Assembly (NCBI RefSeq): GCF_023078375.1
Contig: NZ_CP095554.1
Coordinates: 1,662,501 to 1,726,500, forward strand
Length of the DNA stretch: 64,000 nt
Source of the DNA: Roseomonas gilardii subsp. gilardii
GTDB lineage: Bacteria; Pseudomonadota; Alphaproteobacteria; Acetobacterales; Acetobacteraceae
Direction: 5' to 3'
Shown here: positions 55,501 to 64,000 of the stretch, one piece after another
Position numbering within the stretch: the first letter of the stretch is position 1
Layout of the letters: each line of letters starts with the position of its first letter
Translations under genes and position numbers: made by a program
Notes under the pieces: generated by a model
Database searches by the model: none
Seen by the model: the letters and a program-made list of their open reading frames with translations, nothing else
Told to the model about the DNA's origin: nothing

Positions 55501-56877
55501 TCAGCGTGGCAGGCTGGCCAGGGCGGTGTCCACCGCCTCGCCGAGGCGTTCGACGATCAGGTCGATCTCGGCGGGGGAGACGATATAGGGCGGCGCCAGC
55601 AGCACATGGTCGCCGCTGCGGCCATCCGCCGTGCCGCCGCCCGGATAGCAGGCGAGGCCGCGCGCGAAGGCCTCGCGCTTGATGCGGGCATTGAGCTGCT
55701 TCGCGGGGTCGAAGGGCGCCTTGGTGGCGCGGTCCTCGACCAGTTCGATCGCGCGGAACAGTCCGCGGCCGCGAATGTCGCCGATATGCGCGTGGTTGCC
55801 GAAGCGCTCCAGCAGCCGGCTTTCCAGCCGTTCGCCCATGGCGGCCACATTCTCCAGCAGCCGCTCCTCGCGGATCACCCGCTGCACCTCCAGCGCGGCC
55901 GCTGCCGCCATGGGATGGGCGAGATAGGTGTGGCCGTGCTGGAAGGCGCCGGAACCCCGCTCCACCGCCTCGGCGATACGGCCGGACAGCAGCGTGGCAC
56001 CGATCGGCTGGTAGCCGCCGCCCAGCCCCTTGGCGATGGCCTGGATGTCCGGGGCGATGCCCTCCTGCTCCCAGGCATGGCGGGTGCCGGTGCGGCCCAT
56101 GCCGCTCATCACCTCGTCCAGGATCAGCAGCGCGCCGTGGCGGTCGCAGATCTCCCGCACCGCCTGGAAGTACCCGGCCGGGGCGGGCACGCAGCCCGCC
56201 GTGGCGCCGACCACCGGCTCGGCGATGAAGGCGGCCACCGTATCGGGGCCGAGGCGCTGGAACTCCGCCTCCAGCTCGGCGGCGAGGCGGGCGACGAAGC
56301 CGGCCTCGTCCTCCTCCGCGCGCTGCTCGCGATAGCGGAAGGCGGGTGAGACATGGCTGAAGGCCGGGGACAGCAGCGGCGCATAGGGTGCGCGGCGCCA
56401 GGCATTGCCCCCCGCCGAGAGCGCGCCCAGCGTGTTGCCGTGATAGCTCTGGCGGCGGGCGATGAAGCGCACGCGCTTTTCCTGCCCGATCTCCAGGAAA
56501 TACTGCCGCGCCAGCTTGATCGCGGCCTCCACCGCCTCGGAGCCGCCGGAGACGAAATAGGCCTGGGCGAGGCCGCCGGGCTCGTGCCCGACCAGCTCCT
56601 CCGCCAGCGCCTCGGCGGGTTCGTTGGAGAAGAAGCCGGTATGGGCGTAGCAGAGCCTGTCCGCCTGCCGCTTGATCGCCTCCACGATGCGCGGATGCTG
56701 GTGGCCGAGGCAGGAGACGGCGGCGCCCCCCGAGGCATCGAGCACCTCGCGCCCGCCTTCCTCCACCAGCCAGACGCCATGGCCGCCGACCGCGAGGGGT
56801 GGTGTGGCACGGGAGGACCGATGCAGCACGCGGCTGCGCCGGGTGGTTGGGGCTGGGGCTGGGGCTGGAGCGTTCAT
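55501..56877 (-). CDS. Class-III aminotransferase (aspartate aminotransferase family)
   Basis: 458 aa, PLP fold-type I, subgroup with omega-transaminases: EVLDASGGAAVSCLGHQHPR, AYFVSGGSEAVEAAIKLARQ, SYHGNTLGALSAGGN, AFIAEPVVGATAGCVPAP, LLILDEVMSGMGRTG, the PLP lysine in IAKGLGGGYQPIGA and QHGHTYLAHPMAAAAALEVQ. It transfers an amino group from an amine or amino acid not identifiable from sequence. Its ATG overlaps the stop of the RpiR regulator gene (ATGA), so the two are coupled and this enzyme is likely under RpiR control. The N-terminus has a short Ala-Pro repeat. Confidence 0.9.
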   Translation of the reverse strand: MNAPAPAPAPTTRRSRVLHRSSRATPPLAVGGHGVWLVEEGGREVLDASGGAAVSCLGHQHPRIVEAIKRQADRLCYAHTGFFSNEPAEALAEELVGHEPGGLAQAYFVSGGSEAVEAAIKLARQYFLEIGQEKRVRFIARRQSYHGNTLGALSAGGNAWRRAPYAPLLSPAFSHVSPAFRYREQRAEEDEAGFVARLAAELEAEFQRLGPDTVAAFIAEPVVGATAGCVPAPAGYFQAVREICDRHGALLILDEVMSGMGRTGTRHAWEQEGIAPDIQAIAKGLGGGYQPIGATLLSGRIAEAVERGSGAFQHGHTYLAHPMAAAAALEVQRVIREERLLENVAAMGERLESRLLERFGNHAHIGDIRGRGLFRAIELVEDRATKAPFDPAKQLNARIKREAFARGLACYPGGGTADGRSGDHVLLAPPYIVSPAEIDLIVERLGEAVDTALASLPR

Positions 56878-57758
56878 CGCAGGGTTTCCGGGTCGGGGAC
56901 GTATTCGGCGAGGGCGGCGAGCCGGGCCTCGGTCTCGCGCAGCCGCACCAGCGCCGCCTCCCCGCCCAGGGCGAAGCAGGCGGCGGCCAGGGCCTGGGCC
57001 GTGGCGAGGGCGCCGGTCAGGCTGGGAAAGAAGCCCGGGCCGGCGGCGGCGTCGAAGAGCAGGCGATGCGCCGCCCGTTCGGCCATCGGCGCGTCGGCAC
57101 GGTCGGCGAGGGCGATGGCGGTGCAGCGGCTTTCCCGCGCCATGCGTGCGGTCAGCGCGATGGAGCGGGAATAGGGTGCGAAGCTGATCAGCACCACGGC
57201 ATCGCCGGGGGCGAAGGCGCCGAGATCCAGGTCCTCCGGCCCTGCTCCACCCACCAGCCGCACATCGCCGGGCCGGAAGAGGCGGAGCTGGTAGTGCAGG
57301 AGCTGCGCCACGCCCCGGCAGGAGCGGAAGCCCGCCACCCAGATGCGCGGGGCGTCATGCAGGGCGCGGGCGGCGGCGGCGATGGGCGCGGGGTCGAGCA
57401 GGCGCAGCCCGGCGGCATCGGCGGCCAGCATCTCGGCCGGCAGGGCGAAGGCGTCGGGGCCGTCCGGCCGCTCGCGGCGCATGGAAGGGCGCACGCGCTT
57501 CGAGAAGGGGCTTTCCGCCTCGCCTCGCCGTGCCTCCACCATGGCTTCGCGCAACTGCTCCCAGCCGGGATAGCCGAGGGCGCGCGCCAGACGGGTGAAG
57601 GTGGCCGGGTTGGTGCCGGCGGCGGCGGCGAGGTCGCGCATCGAGCGGGTGACGGCATCGAAGTCATGCCGGGCGACGAAGCGCGCCGCATCCTGCAGCC
57701 GGGGCGGCAGGCCGGGCAGGGCACGTCGCAGGACGTCGATGGGGCCGGGCTTGGTCAC
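56874..57758 (-). CDS. RpiR/MurR-family transcriptional regulator
   Basis: About 294 aa. N-terminal helix-turn-helix (FVARHDFDAVTRSMRDLAAA, GTNPATFTRLARALGYPGW) and a C-terminal SIS sugar/phosphate-binding domain (IWVAGFRSCRGVAQLLHYQL, PGDAVVLISFAPYSRSIALT, CTAIALADRADAPMAERAAH). The GTG at 57758 is the best start; an in-frame TTG at 57788 would place it inside the inverted repeat. No clear ribosome binding site precedes either, so a leaderless message is possible. It probably regulates its own aminotransferase operon and the divergent racemase-like gene. Confidence 0.87.
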   Translation of the reverse strand: MTKPGPIDVLRRALPGLPPRLQDAARFVARHDFDAVTRSMRDLAAAAGTNPATFTRLARALGYPGWEQLREAMVEARRGEAESPFSKRVRPSMRRERPDGPDAFALPAEMLAADAAGLRLLDPAPIAAAARALHDAPRIWVAGFRSCRGVAQLLHYQLRLFRPGDVRLVGGAGPEDLDLGAFAPGDAVVLISFAPYSRSIALTARMARESRCTAIALADRADAPMAERAAHRLLFDAAAGPGFFPSLTGALATAQALAAACFALGGEAALVRLRETEARLAALAEYVPDPETLR

Positions 57759-57766
57759 GCAATGAA

Positions 57767-57795
57767 TGTTGCATCCGGCCGAGGCCAATGCAACA
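57767..57795. promoter_or_regulatory. Perfect inverted repeat, candidate RpiR operator
   Basis: TGTTGCAT (57767-57774) and ATGCAACA (57788-57795) are perfect inverted repeats with centres 21 bp apart, two helical turns. They lie just upstream of the rpiR start in the 140-bp divergent region before the racemase-like gene. An AT-rich stretch (ATTGTTTTTAA) adjoins. Recognition by the RpiR protein is inferred from position and symmetry. Confidence 0.6.
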
Positions 57796-57898
57796 ATTGT
57801 TTTTAACCCACTGCCGGGCGCCGCCTGGCTGCAACAGATGTTTCAGCCGCGCCGACGGCGCCGGGCCGACAGGAAAATGGCCGGAGGAAGACAGGTCC

Positions 57899-58542
57899 AT
57901 GCGCATCGCCCTGATCCACGCCCTGCGGCATTCGCCGCCACCGATCGAGGCCGCCTTCGCCCGGCTCTGGCCCGAGGCGCGGCTGATGAACCTGTTGGAT
58001 GACAGCCTTTCCGCCGATCTCGCCGCCGAGGGCAGCCTGACGCCACGGATGACGGAACGCTTCCTGACCCTGGCACGCTATGCCGCCGGGACGGGGGCGG
58101 ATGGCATCCTCTTTACCTGCTCGGCCTTCGGTCCCTGCATCGAGGCCTGTCAGGCCGCGCTGGCGCCGATGCCGGTGCTGAAGCCGAACGAGGCGATGAT
58201 CGAGGAGGCCGTCGCCCATGGCGGGCGGATCGGGCTGCTGGCCAGCTTCGCTCCGACCCTGGATTCCATGCCGGCCGAATTCCCGCCGGGGACGGAACTC
58301 CGTACGGCACTGGCCCGGGGGGCACTGGCGGCGCTCGATGCCGGCGACCGGGACAGGCATGACGGCATCGTGGCCGAGGCGGCGCGCGAACTGGCGGATT
58401 GCGACGTGATCGCCCTGGCCCAGTTCAGCCTGGCCGGGGCGGCCCCCGCGTGGCTGCCGCGACCGGCAGGCCCGTGGGGCAGAGGTTGCTGACCACGCCG
58501 GACAGCGCGGTGCGGAAGCTGCGCCGGCTGCTGGAGGGATAG
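57899..58542 (+). CDS. Aspartate/glutamate racemase-family protein, frameshifted
   Basis: 214 aa after repair. MRIALIHALRHSPPPIEAAF, LARYAAGTGADGILFTCSAF with the catalytic-type Cys, VLKPNEAMIEEAV and GGRIGLLASFAPTL fit the Asp/Glu/hydantoin racemase superfamily. ATG at 57899 after GGAGGAAG. At 58443-58447 a five-C run causes a shift: as written the protein ends GAAPAWLPRPAGPWGRGC at 58492; with a sixth C it continues APRVAAATGRPVGQRLL to TAG at 58542. It is divergent from rpiR. Together with the aminotransferase it suggests amino-acid or amide metabolism; the reaction is unknown. Confidence 0.78.
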
Positions 58543-58605
58543 AGGACGCGGCGGCCATCTTCCCGTGCCAGGGAAGCGCGGCCGCCGCGGGAATGGCCGG
58601 CCGCC

Positions 58606-60858
58606 TTACCAGCGATAGGCGAGGGAGCCCAGGATCGTCCGGCTGTTGCCGTAGAAGCACGACGCCTCGCTGGTGCAACGGGCGACGTAACGCTTATCGG
58701 CCACATTGTTGACGTTCAGCATCGCCTGGAACCCCTTCAGGTTCTGGCTGAGAAAGCCGAGGTCATAGCGCGCCGCGAGGTCGAACAGCGTCACGGAGGG
58801 CACCACCGCCGAATTGGCGTTGTCCACGGCGGTGTTGCCGACAAAGCGCACACCGGCGCCCAGGCCCACGCCGCTCATCGCGCCCCGGCCCTCGCCGAAG
58901 CTGTAGTCGGCATAGAGGCCGGCCGTGAACTTCGAGACGCCGAGTGGCCGGTTGCCGACATTGCTCGCCACCGTGTCGCGGGTGATCTCCGGGTCCAGAT
59001 AGGTGATCGAGCCGATCAGGTTCAGCCCGTTGCCCAGGCTGGCCACGCCCTCCGCCTCCACGCCGCGCACGCGGATGCGGCCGGTCTGCACCTGGTACAG
59101 CACGTTGTCCGGATCGGTGGTCAGGACCTTGCTCTGGGTGATGTGGAAGGCCGAGACCTGGATGAAGCTGTTCACCCCGTTCGGCTGGTACTTGATGCCC
59201 ACCTCATACTGCTCGCCGGTCGTGGGGTCGAAGGTGCCGTTGCCACGTGCCGGGGAGAAGCTGCCCGCCTGCGGCAGGAAGGAAGTGCTGTAGGAGAAAT
59301 AGGGCGCGAGGCCGTTCTCGGCGAGGTAGGTGATACCCGCCCGCCAGGTGGTGTCGGTGTCTTCCTTGCTCTCGCTGGTGAAGCCATAGGCGCGGTTCTT
59401 GGTGTTCGTGTCCACCCAGTCGTGCCGCAGCCCCAGCGTCGCCACGAAGCGCCCGTAGCGGATCTGGTCCTGGCCATAGACGCCGTACTGATCGATGCCC
59501 TGCAGGCGGTTCTGGTAGGGGCTGCCCAGGTTCGGGATGCCGCTGCCATAGACAGGCGCGTAGAGGTCGAGCGGGCTGGCGACGGCGAAGGCCGCCACGC
59601 TCTTGTAGCTGGTGTGCTGGTAGTCGAAGCCACCGAGCAGCGTGTGCTGCAGCGGGCCGGTGTCGAAGCGCGCCTGGCCGCGATTGTCCACCTGGAAGGT
59701 GTCGAAGCTGTACTGCTCGTCATAGGCATAGCGGTTCAGCAGCCGCTCACTGCCGGTGACGAGGCCGCCGCCATAGACCTGCTTCCAGTTCACGCCGACA
59801 TGCGCGTAGCGGGCATTCTGGGTGAAAGAGAAGACGTCGTTGAAGCGGTGCTCGAACTCGTAGCCGATGCCGTATTGCGTGCGGTCGTACTTGTCGAAGC
59901 TGTCCTCGCCCAGGTTCAGGCTGCGCGAGATGCGGCCGAAGGCGCTGCGCTGCACGGTGCCGAGATAGGGCAGGAACTGCGCCCCGATGGTCCGGTCGCG
60001 CTGGTAATAGGGCAGCAGCGTGAAGCGCGTGTCCCCGGTGGGCTTCCAGGTCAGCGCCGGGGCAAGGAAGAGTCGGTCGTTGTCGCTGTTCTGCACGTCG
60101 AGGTCGGCGAGCCGCCCGACACCGGTCAGCGCGTAGCTCCACTGGCCGTCCGCCGTCAGCGGGCCGCTGGTGTTGAAGGCGAGCTGGCGGATGTTCTGCG
60201 TGCCGGCGGTCAGCCGCACCTCACCCTGTGCCGTGTCGGTCGGATGGCGCTGCACCATGTTGATCAGGCCGCCCGGCGCCATCTGCCCGTAGAGTACGGA
60301 GGAGGGGCCGCGCAGGATCTCGTAGCGCTCCAGCCCATAGGTCTCGAAGACACCGGCCGTGTAGCCCGGGTTGAAGCGCAGCCCGTTCAGGAACTGGCTG
60401 GTGTCCGTCGCCTCGAAGCCGCGGATCTGCAGCCAGTCGGCCTGGGAGTCGAAGCCGTACTGCTCCGGCCGGATGCCGGCGGAATAGCGCAGTGCTTCGC
60501 CCAGGTTCTGCGCCTGCCGCTGGTCGATCGCGTCGCGCGTCACCACTGAGACGGATTGCGGCACCTCGATCAGTGGCGTGTCCGTCTTGGCGCCGGCCAG
60601 GTTGCGCGTGGCGACATAGCCATCCACCGGGGCCAGCGGGTTCTGGCTGGCGCCCTGCACGCTGACGGTCGGCAGGACGGTGGTGCCGCTGCCATTGGCG
60701 GTGCCGGCAGCCTCGCCGGCCTGGGTGGACTGGGTTTGCGCCTGTGTGGTCTGGGCGATCGCACTCATCGCCCAGGGAGCTAGGGCTATGGGGACCAGGG
60801 CGGTCGTGCCGAGAAGGCGTAGCAGGGGCCGGAACGCATGTCGGGCGGGATGCGCCAT
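58606..60858 (-). CDS. TonB-dependent siderophore receptor
   Basis: 750 aa outer-membrane receptor. Signal region MAHPARHAFRPLLRLLGTTA to about SAIAQ; plug domain with EVPQSVSVVTRDAIDQRQAQ, NLGEALRYSAGIRPEQYGFD and YEILRGPSSVLYGQMAPGGL (FhuA/FoxA type, no N-terminal STN signalling domain); a 22-strand barrel; the C-terminal segment GNSRTILGSLAYRW ends in an aromatic residue as outer-membrane proteins do. It takes up a ferric siderophore, probably hydroxamate type. No sigma/anti-sigma or ABC siderophore genes adjoin, and no clear Fur box is seen in the 261 bp upstream. Confidence 0.94.
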   Translation of the reverse strand: MAHPARHAFRPLLRLLGTTALVPIALAPWAMSAIAQTTQAQTQSTQAGEAAGTANGSGTTVLPTVSVQGASQNPLAPVDGYVATRNLAGAKTDTPLIEVPQSVSVVTRDAIDQRQAQNLGEALRYSAGIRPEQYGFDSQADWLQIRGFEATDTSQFLNGLRFNPGYTAGVFETYGLERYEILRGPSSVLYGQMAPGGLINMVQRHPTDTAQGEVRLTAGTQNIRQLAFNTSGPLTADGQWSYALTGVGRLADLDVQNSDNDRLFLAPALTWKPTGDTRFTLLPYYQRDRTIGAQFLPYLGTVQRSAFGRISRSLNLGEDSFDKYDRTQYGIGYEFEHRFNDVFSFTQNARYAHVGVNWKQVYGGGLVTGSERLLNRYAYDEQYSFDTFQVDNRGQARFDTGPLQHTLLGGFDYQHTSYKSVAAFAVASPLDLYAPVYGSGIPNLGSPYQNRLQGIDQYGVYGQDQIRYGRFVATLGLRHDWVDTNTKNRAYGFTSESKEDTDTTWRAGITYLAENGLAPYFSYSTSFLPQAGSFSPARGNGTFDPTTGEQYEVGIKYQPNGVNSFIQVSAFHITQSKVLTTDPDNVLYQVQTGRIRVRGVEAEGVASLGNGLNLIGSITYLDPEITRDTVASNVGNRPLGVSKFTAGLYADYSFGEGRGAMSGVGLGAGVRFVGNTAVDNANSAVVPSVTLFDLAARYDLGFLSQNLKGFQAMLNVNNVADKRYVARCTSEASCFYGNSRTILGSLAYRW

Positions 60859-61119
60859 GGAGGAGGTCTCTGCTTCTGGGGAATGGACGGAACTTTCCGC
60901 CCGAATTGCGAGCGCCTCTTAGTGGCGGGTCAAGCCAATGGGAAGTTTCCCGCTGCGGAAGATGAAGCCATCATCCGATTTCCGGCCAGGACATGATGGA
61001 AATGACACACCATCTGGGGGTTTGATGACGTCCGGGACAGGTGCGGGGCAATACCGACGCCGCCACGGACCCCTGCGCCCCCTTTCACCGATGGGCCCGC
61101 GCGGGTTGGCCGGGACCGC

Positions 61120-62852
61120 TCAGAGCGGCAGGGCCGATTGCTCCAGTGGAATGATGCCTTCCGGGGAGGCATCGAGCGGGATGACCCTCCGGCACAGGGC
61201 CAGCGGGGCCGGCCGGTGCGTGACGATCAGCGCGCCCTGGCCCTCCCGCGCGAGGCGTGCCGCCAACCGCCCCAGGACCAGCGCCTCGGTGGCCGCGTCC
61301 AGCCCCTCGGTGGGCTCGTCCAGCAGCAGCCAGGGTGCCGGCCGCAGTAGCGCGCGGGCAAGGCCCAGGCGGCGGCGCTCGCCGCCGGACAGCCGGGCCC
61401 CGTTCTCCCCGAGCCAGCCATCGAGACCGCCCGGCAGCCGCGCCACGCGCTCGTCCAGCCCGGCATCGTGCAGCGCCTGCCAGAGCCGCGCCTCACCCGC
61501 CTCCGGGTCGGCGAGCAGCAGGTTGTCACGCACGCTGCCGGCCAGCAGCGCCGCATCCTGCGGCAACAGCGAGAAGCAACGCCGCGCGGTCGCGGCATCC
61601 AGCTCCGCCAGATCGACGCCACCCAGGAAGATCCGCCCCGGTTCCGGTTCCCGCAGGCGCAGCAGGGTTTCCAGCAGCGTGGTCTTGCCGCAGCCGGAGG
61701 GGCCAGTGATCGCGGCCACGCAGCCCGGGGGCAGCAGCCCCGCCCGCCCGGCGAAGCGGATCGAAGGCGGATAGGCCAGGACGCGCCCGGCCGGGGCATC
61801 GGCCATGGCGGGGGCCAGCATCGTGTCGAGCCTCGCCTCCGCCTCGGCGACGCGCCCCTGGCGTTCCAGCCCGCGGACGAAGCCGGCGGCGCCATCCACC
61901 ACCATGGCCGCGCCCAGTGCCGCCAGGGCCGTCATCGGCAGGTCGGCCGGTCCCGCCAGAGCCAGGGCGGCGACGGCGGCACCGCCGGTCGCCCCGGCCT
62001 GCAACAGCTCGAACCAGCCGGCCCCGGCGGCGGCACGCTGCTGCGCCGCGCCGAGGACCTCGCCGCGCCTGGCGATCCGCTCGGCGGCCCAGTCCTCCAG
62101 CCCATGCGCGCGCAGTTCCGTGGCGGCGGCCAGCAGGGTGGCCAGCTCCTCCTTCAGCTCAGCCTGCCGGCGGCACGCTGGGCCTCCCGCCCGCGTTCCG
62201 CCAGATGCATGGACAGGCGCCGCGCGACGGCGACGGTCAGACCCAGCGCCAGGGCCGCCGCCAGAGCAGGGCCGGTTCCAGCCAGGAGGAGCAGCGCCGT
62301 GCCCGAGAGCAGCGAGGCCCAGAGCCCCCAGCGCGCGGAACGGCGCACCAGATCGGCCTCCAGCGCATCCACATCGCCCACCACCCGCGCCGTGGCCTCG
62401 CCGGTGGACAGCGCCAGGGCGGTGGCGGGGGAGGCGGCCAGGGCGCGGAACAGGGCCGGGCGCAGGCGGGCCAGGGCACGCAGCGCGGCATCGTGCCCGA
62501 CCAGCCTTTCGCCATAGCGCCCGCCGGTGCGCAGGATGGCGAGCAGGCGGATGGCGGCGCTGGGCAGCATGTAGTTGAAGCCCTGCGCCACCGCTGGCCC
62601 GCCCAGCCCCGCCAGGGCGGCGGCGGTGATGAACCAGCCGGACAGGCCCAGCAGCGTCACCGAGGCGGCCGCGACCAGGGCGGCGAGGAAGCCGGCCAGC
62701 AGCAGACGGGGCCGCTGCCGCCGGCATTCCGTGCCGAGGATCGCCCGGAGCGGGCTGCCCGCGATGGACGGGGCGGAAGCCGGCTCAGGGTGCGGCACCA
62801 CGGAGGCCGTTGCGGCGGCTTCGCCGGGCGGCAGGGCATGGAGCTTGGTCAT
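61120..62852 (-). CDS. cydC: Heme/thiol exporter CydDC, subunit CydC, frameshifted
   Basis: 577 aa after repair. The membrane half (start at 62852; LLLAGFLAALVAAASVTLLG, LSGWFITAAALAGL, NYMLPSAAIRLLAILRTGGR, YGERLVGHDAALRALARLR) is in one frame; the rest, including the ATPase (Walker A GPSGCGKTTLLET, signature LSGGERRRLGLARALL, Walker B WLLLDEPTEGLD), is in another. They join near 62165-62172, where one extra G in CGCCGGCAGG would read AAGQAELKEELATLL. CydDC is needed to assemble cytochrome bd oxidase. It lies seven bp after cydD; cydAB are not downstream. Confidence 0.86.
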
Positions 62853-62859
62853 GGCGGGC

Positions 62860-64000
62860 TCAGCTCAGGCGCAGCACGCGGTCGGCGATGGCCGCCAGGC
62901 GCTCGGAATGGGTGGCGATCAGGGTGGTGCGGCCGCCCTTGGCGGTGACCCGCCGGATGGTTTCGATCAGCGCCGCCTCCGAGGCAGCGTCGAGATGCGC
63001 GGTCGGCTCGTCCAGCAGCAGGATCGGCGCCGGCTTCAGCAGGGCGCGGGCCAGGGCGATGCGCCGCCGCTCGCCGCCGGACAGGCCGCTGCCGCGTTCG
63101 TCCAGCCGCGCCTCCAGCCCGCCCTCGCGCCGGGACAGGAGTGTGCCGAGCCCGGCCTGTTCCGCCGCCATGGCGATGGCGGGCGCCAGTTCCGATGGCG
63201 CCGCGTCCGGACGCGACAACCCCAACCGGGAGAGGGCGATGTTCCCGGCCAGGCTGCCCGGCACGATCAGCGGCGCCTGTCCCATCCAGCCAACCGAGGG
63301 GGCGAAGGAGCCAGCCTCCGAGAGCGCGAGCCCGTCCACCAGCACCTCGCCCCCGCTCAGCGGCGCCAGGCCCAGCAGCAGGTTCAGCACCGTGCTCTTG
63401 CCCGCGCCGCTCGGGCCGAGCAGCGCCACCGTCTCACCCGGCGCGATGTCCAGGCTGAAGCCGGACAGGGCCGGGCGCTCCTCGCCGGGATAATGGACTG
63501 TGACATCCTGGAAGCGGATCGCAGGAGCCCGGCGCAAGGGTGCAGCCTGGCGCGCGGGGGCCTTCGCCAGGGCCTCCAGCGCGGAAAGCCGGTCGGCGGC
63601 GACTTCGGCGGCCTGCTTCTCGTGATAGGCGGCGGCCAGGCGGCGCATCGGGGCATAGAATTCCGGCGCCAGGGCCAGGACGAAGAAGGCTTCCGCCAGG
63701 GTCAGCGTCCCCGGCACCTTCACCGGCAGCAGGCCGAGCAGGTTGAAGCCCGCATAGACCGCGACCAGCGCCACCGAGAGGGCGGCGAAGAATTCCAGCG
63801 CGCCGGAGGAGAGGAAGGCGACCCGCAGCACGCCCACGGTGCGGCGGCGCAGCTCCTCGGCGGCGCTGGCGAGGCGCGTGGCCTCGCGCTCCTCCGCCCC
63901 GAAGGCCAGCAGCACCGGCAGCGCCCGCACCCGGTCGGCGAAGATTTCCGACAGGCGCGACAAGGCGGAGAACTGCCGCCGCTGCGCATCCGCCGCGGCC
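62860..64000 (-). CDS. cydD: Heme/thiol exporter CydDC, subunit CydD (5' end outside window)
   Basis: About 380 C-terminal residues. Part of the ABC membrane domain (LSEIFADRVRALPVLLAFGA, FFVLALAPEFYAPMRRLAAA with YHEKQAA, typical of CydD) is followed by the ATPase: Walker A GPSGAGKSTVLNLLLG, signature LSGGERRRIALARALL and Walker B ILLLDEPTAHLD. The reading frame stays open to the window edge, so the start lies beyond 64000. It partners CydC in exporting reductant across the inner membrane, required for cytochrome bd maturation. Confidence 0.92.
   Translation of the reverse strand, partial: AAADAQRRQFSALSRLSEIFADRVRALPVLLAFGAEEREATRLASAAEELRRRTVGVLRVAFLSSGALEFFAALSVALVAVYAGFNLLGLLPVKVPGTLTLAEAFFVLALAPEFYAPMRRLAAAYHEKQAAEVAADRLSALEALAKAPARQAAPLRRAPAIRFQDVTVHYPGEERPALSGFSLDIAPGETVALLGPSGAGKSTVLNLLLGLAPLSGGEVLVDGLALSEAGSFAPSVGWMGQAPLIVPGSLAGNIALSRLGLSRPDAAPSELAPAIAMAAEQAGLGTLLSRREGGLEARLDERGSGLSGGERRRIALARALLKPAPILLLDEPTAHLDAASEAALIETIRRVTAKGGRTTLIATHSERLAAIADRVLRLS

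Overview
The window is high-GC bacterial chromosome. The rRNA type, the gene content (split malonate decarboxylase, rhizobial-type rhamnose genes, Tat-signalled solute-binding proteins) and the coding style suggest an alphaproteobacterium, most likely an Acetobacteraceae/Roseomonas-like environmental heterotroph. The genus is inference. Nearly everything here is catabolic or uptake machinery; no phage, CRISPR array or tRNA was found.

Layout. (1) 1-2.6 kb: the 3' part of a 23S rRNA gene and a 5S rRNA gene, the end of an rRNA operon. (2) 2.8-13.5 kb: an IclR regulator, a branched-chain-amino-acid-type ABC transporter (LivF, fused LivM-LivG, LivH, binding protein), and a divergent operon of SDR dehydrogenase, tandem-EthD protein, OYE-type flavin reductase and KstD-like flavoprotein. 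A 396-bp IS701-family mini-element sits in the last codons of the SDR gene. (3) 13.9-17.6 kb: an MFS transporter, a PNPOx-like flavoprotein and a MocR/PdxR regulator. (4) 17.6-24.5 kb: L-rhamnose catabolism (kinase, mutarotase, DeoR regulator, fused aldolase/dehydrogenase, isomerase) without the usual rhaSTPQ transporter. Gene relics and putA (25-28.7 kb) follow. (5) 28.9-37.4 kb: two sugar-acid dehydratases and a peptide/oligosaccharide-type ABC importer. (6) 37.4-39.5 kb: TctAB without TctC. (7) 39.8-48.0 kb: a complete malonate module, mdcACDEGBH on the minus strand, divergent from madLM plus a GntR/FCD regulator. (8) 48.4-58.5 kb: a hybrid histidine kinase, peptide deformylase, an M81 peptidase with a peptide-type binding protein, an AapJ-like binding protein, a class-III aminotransferase, an RpiR regulator and an Asp/Glu-racemase-like protein. 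(9) 58.6-64 kb: a TonB-dependent siderophore receptor and cydC/cydD, the latter cut by the window end.

A window-wide oddity: seven genes (livK-like, the FGGY kinase, the enolase-superfamily dehydratase, mdcG, the hybrid kinase, the racemase-like gene and cydC) are each broken by what looks like the loss of exactly one G or C in a G/C run. Adding one base restores each to a full-length family member whose length is divisible by three. This looks more like residual homopolymer error in the assembly than seven real pseudogenes, so these genes are annotated over their restored spans.
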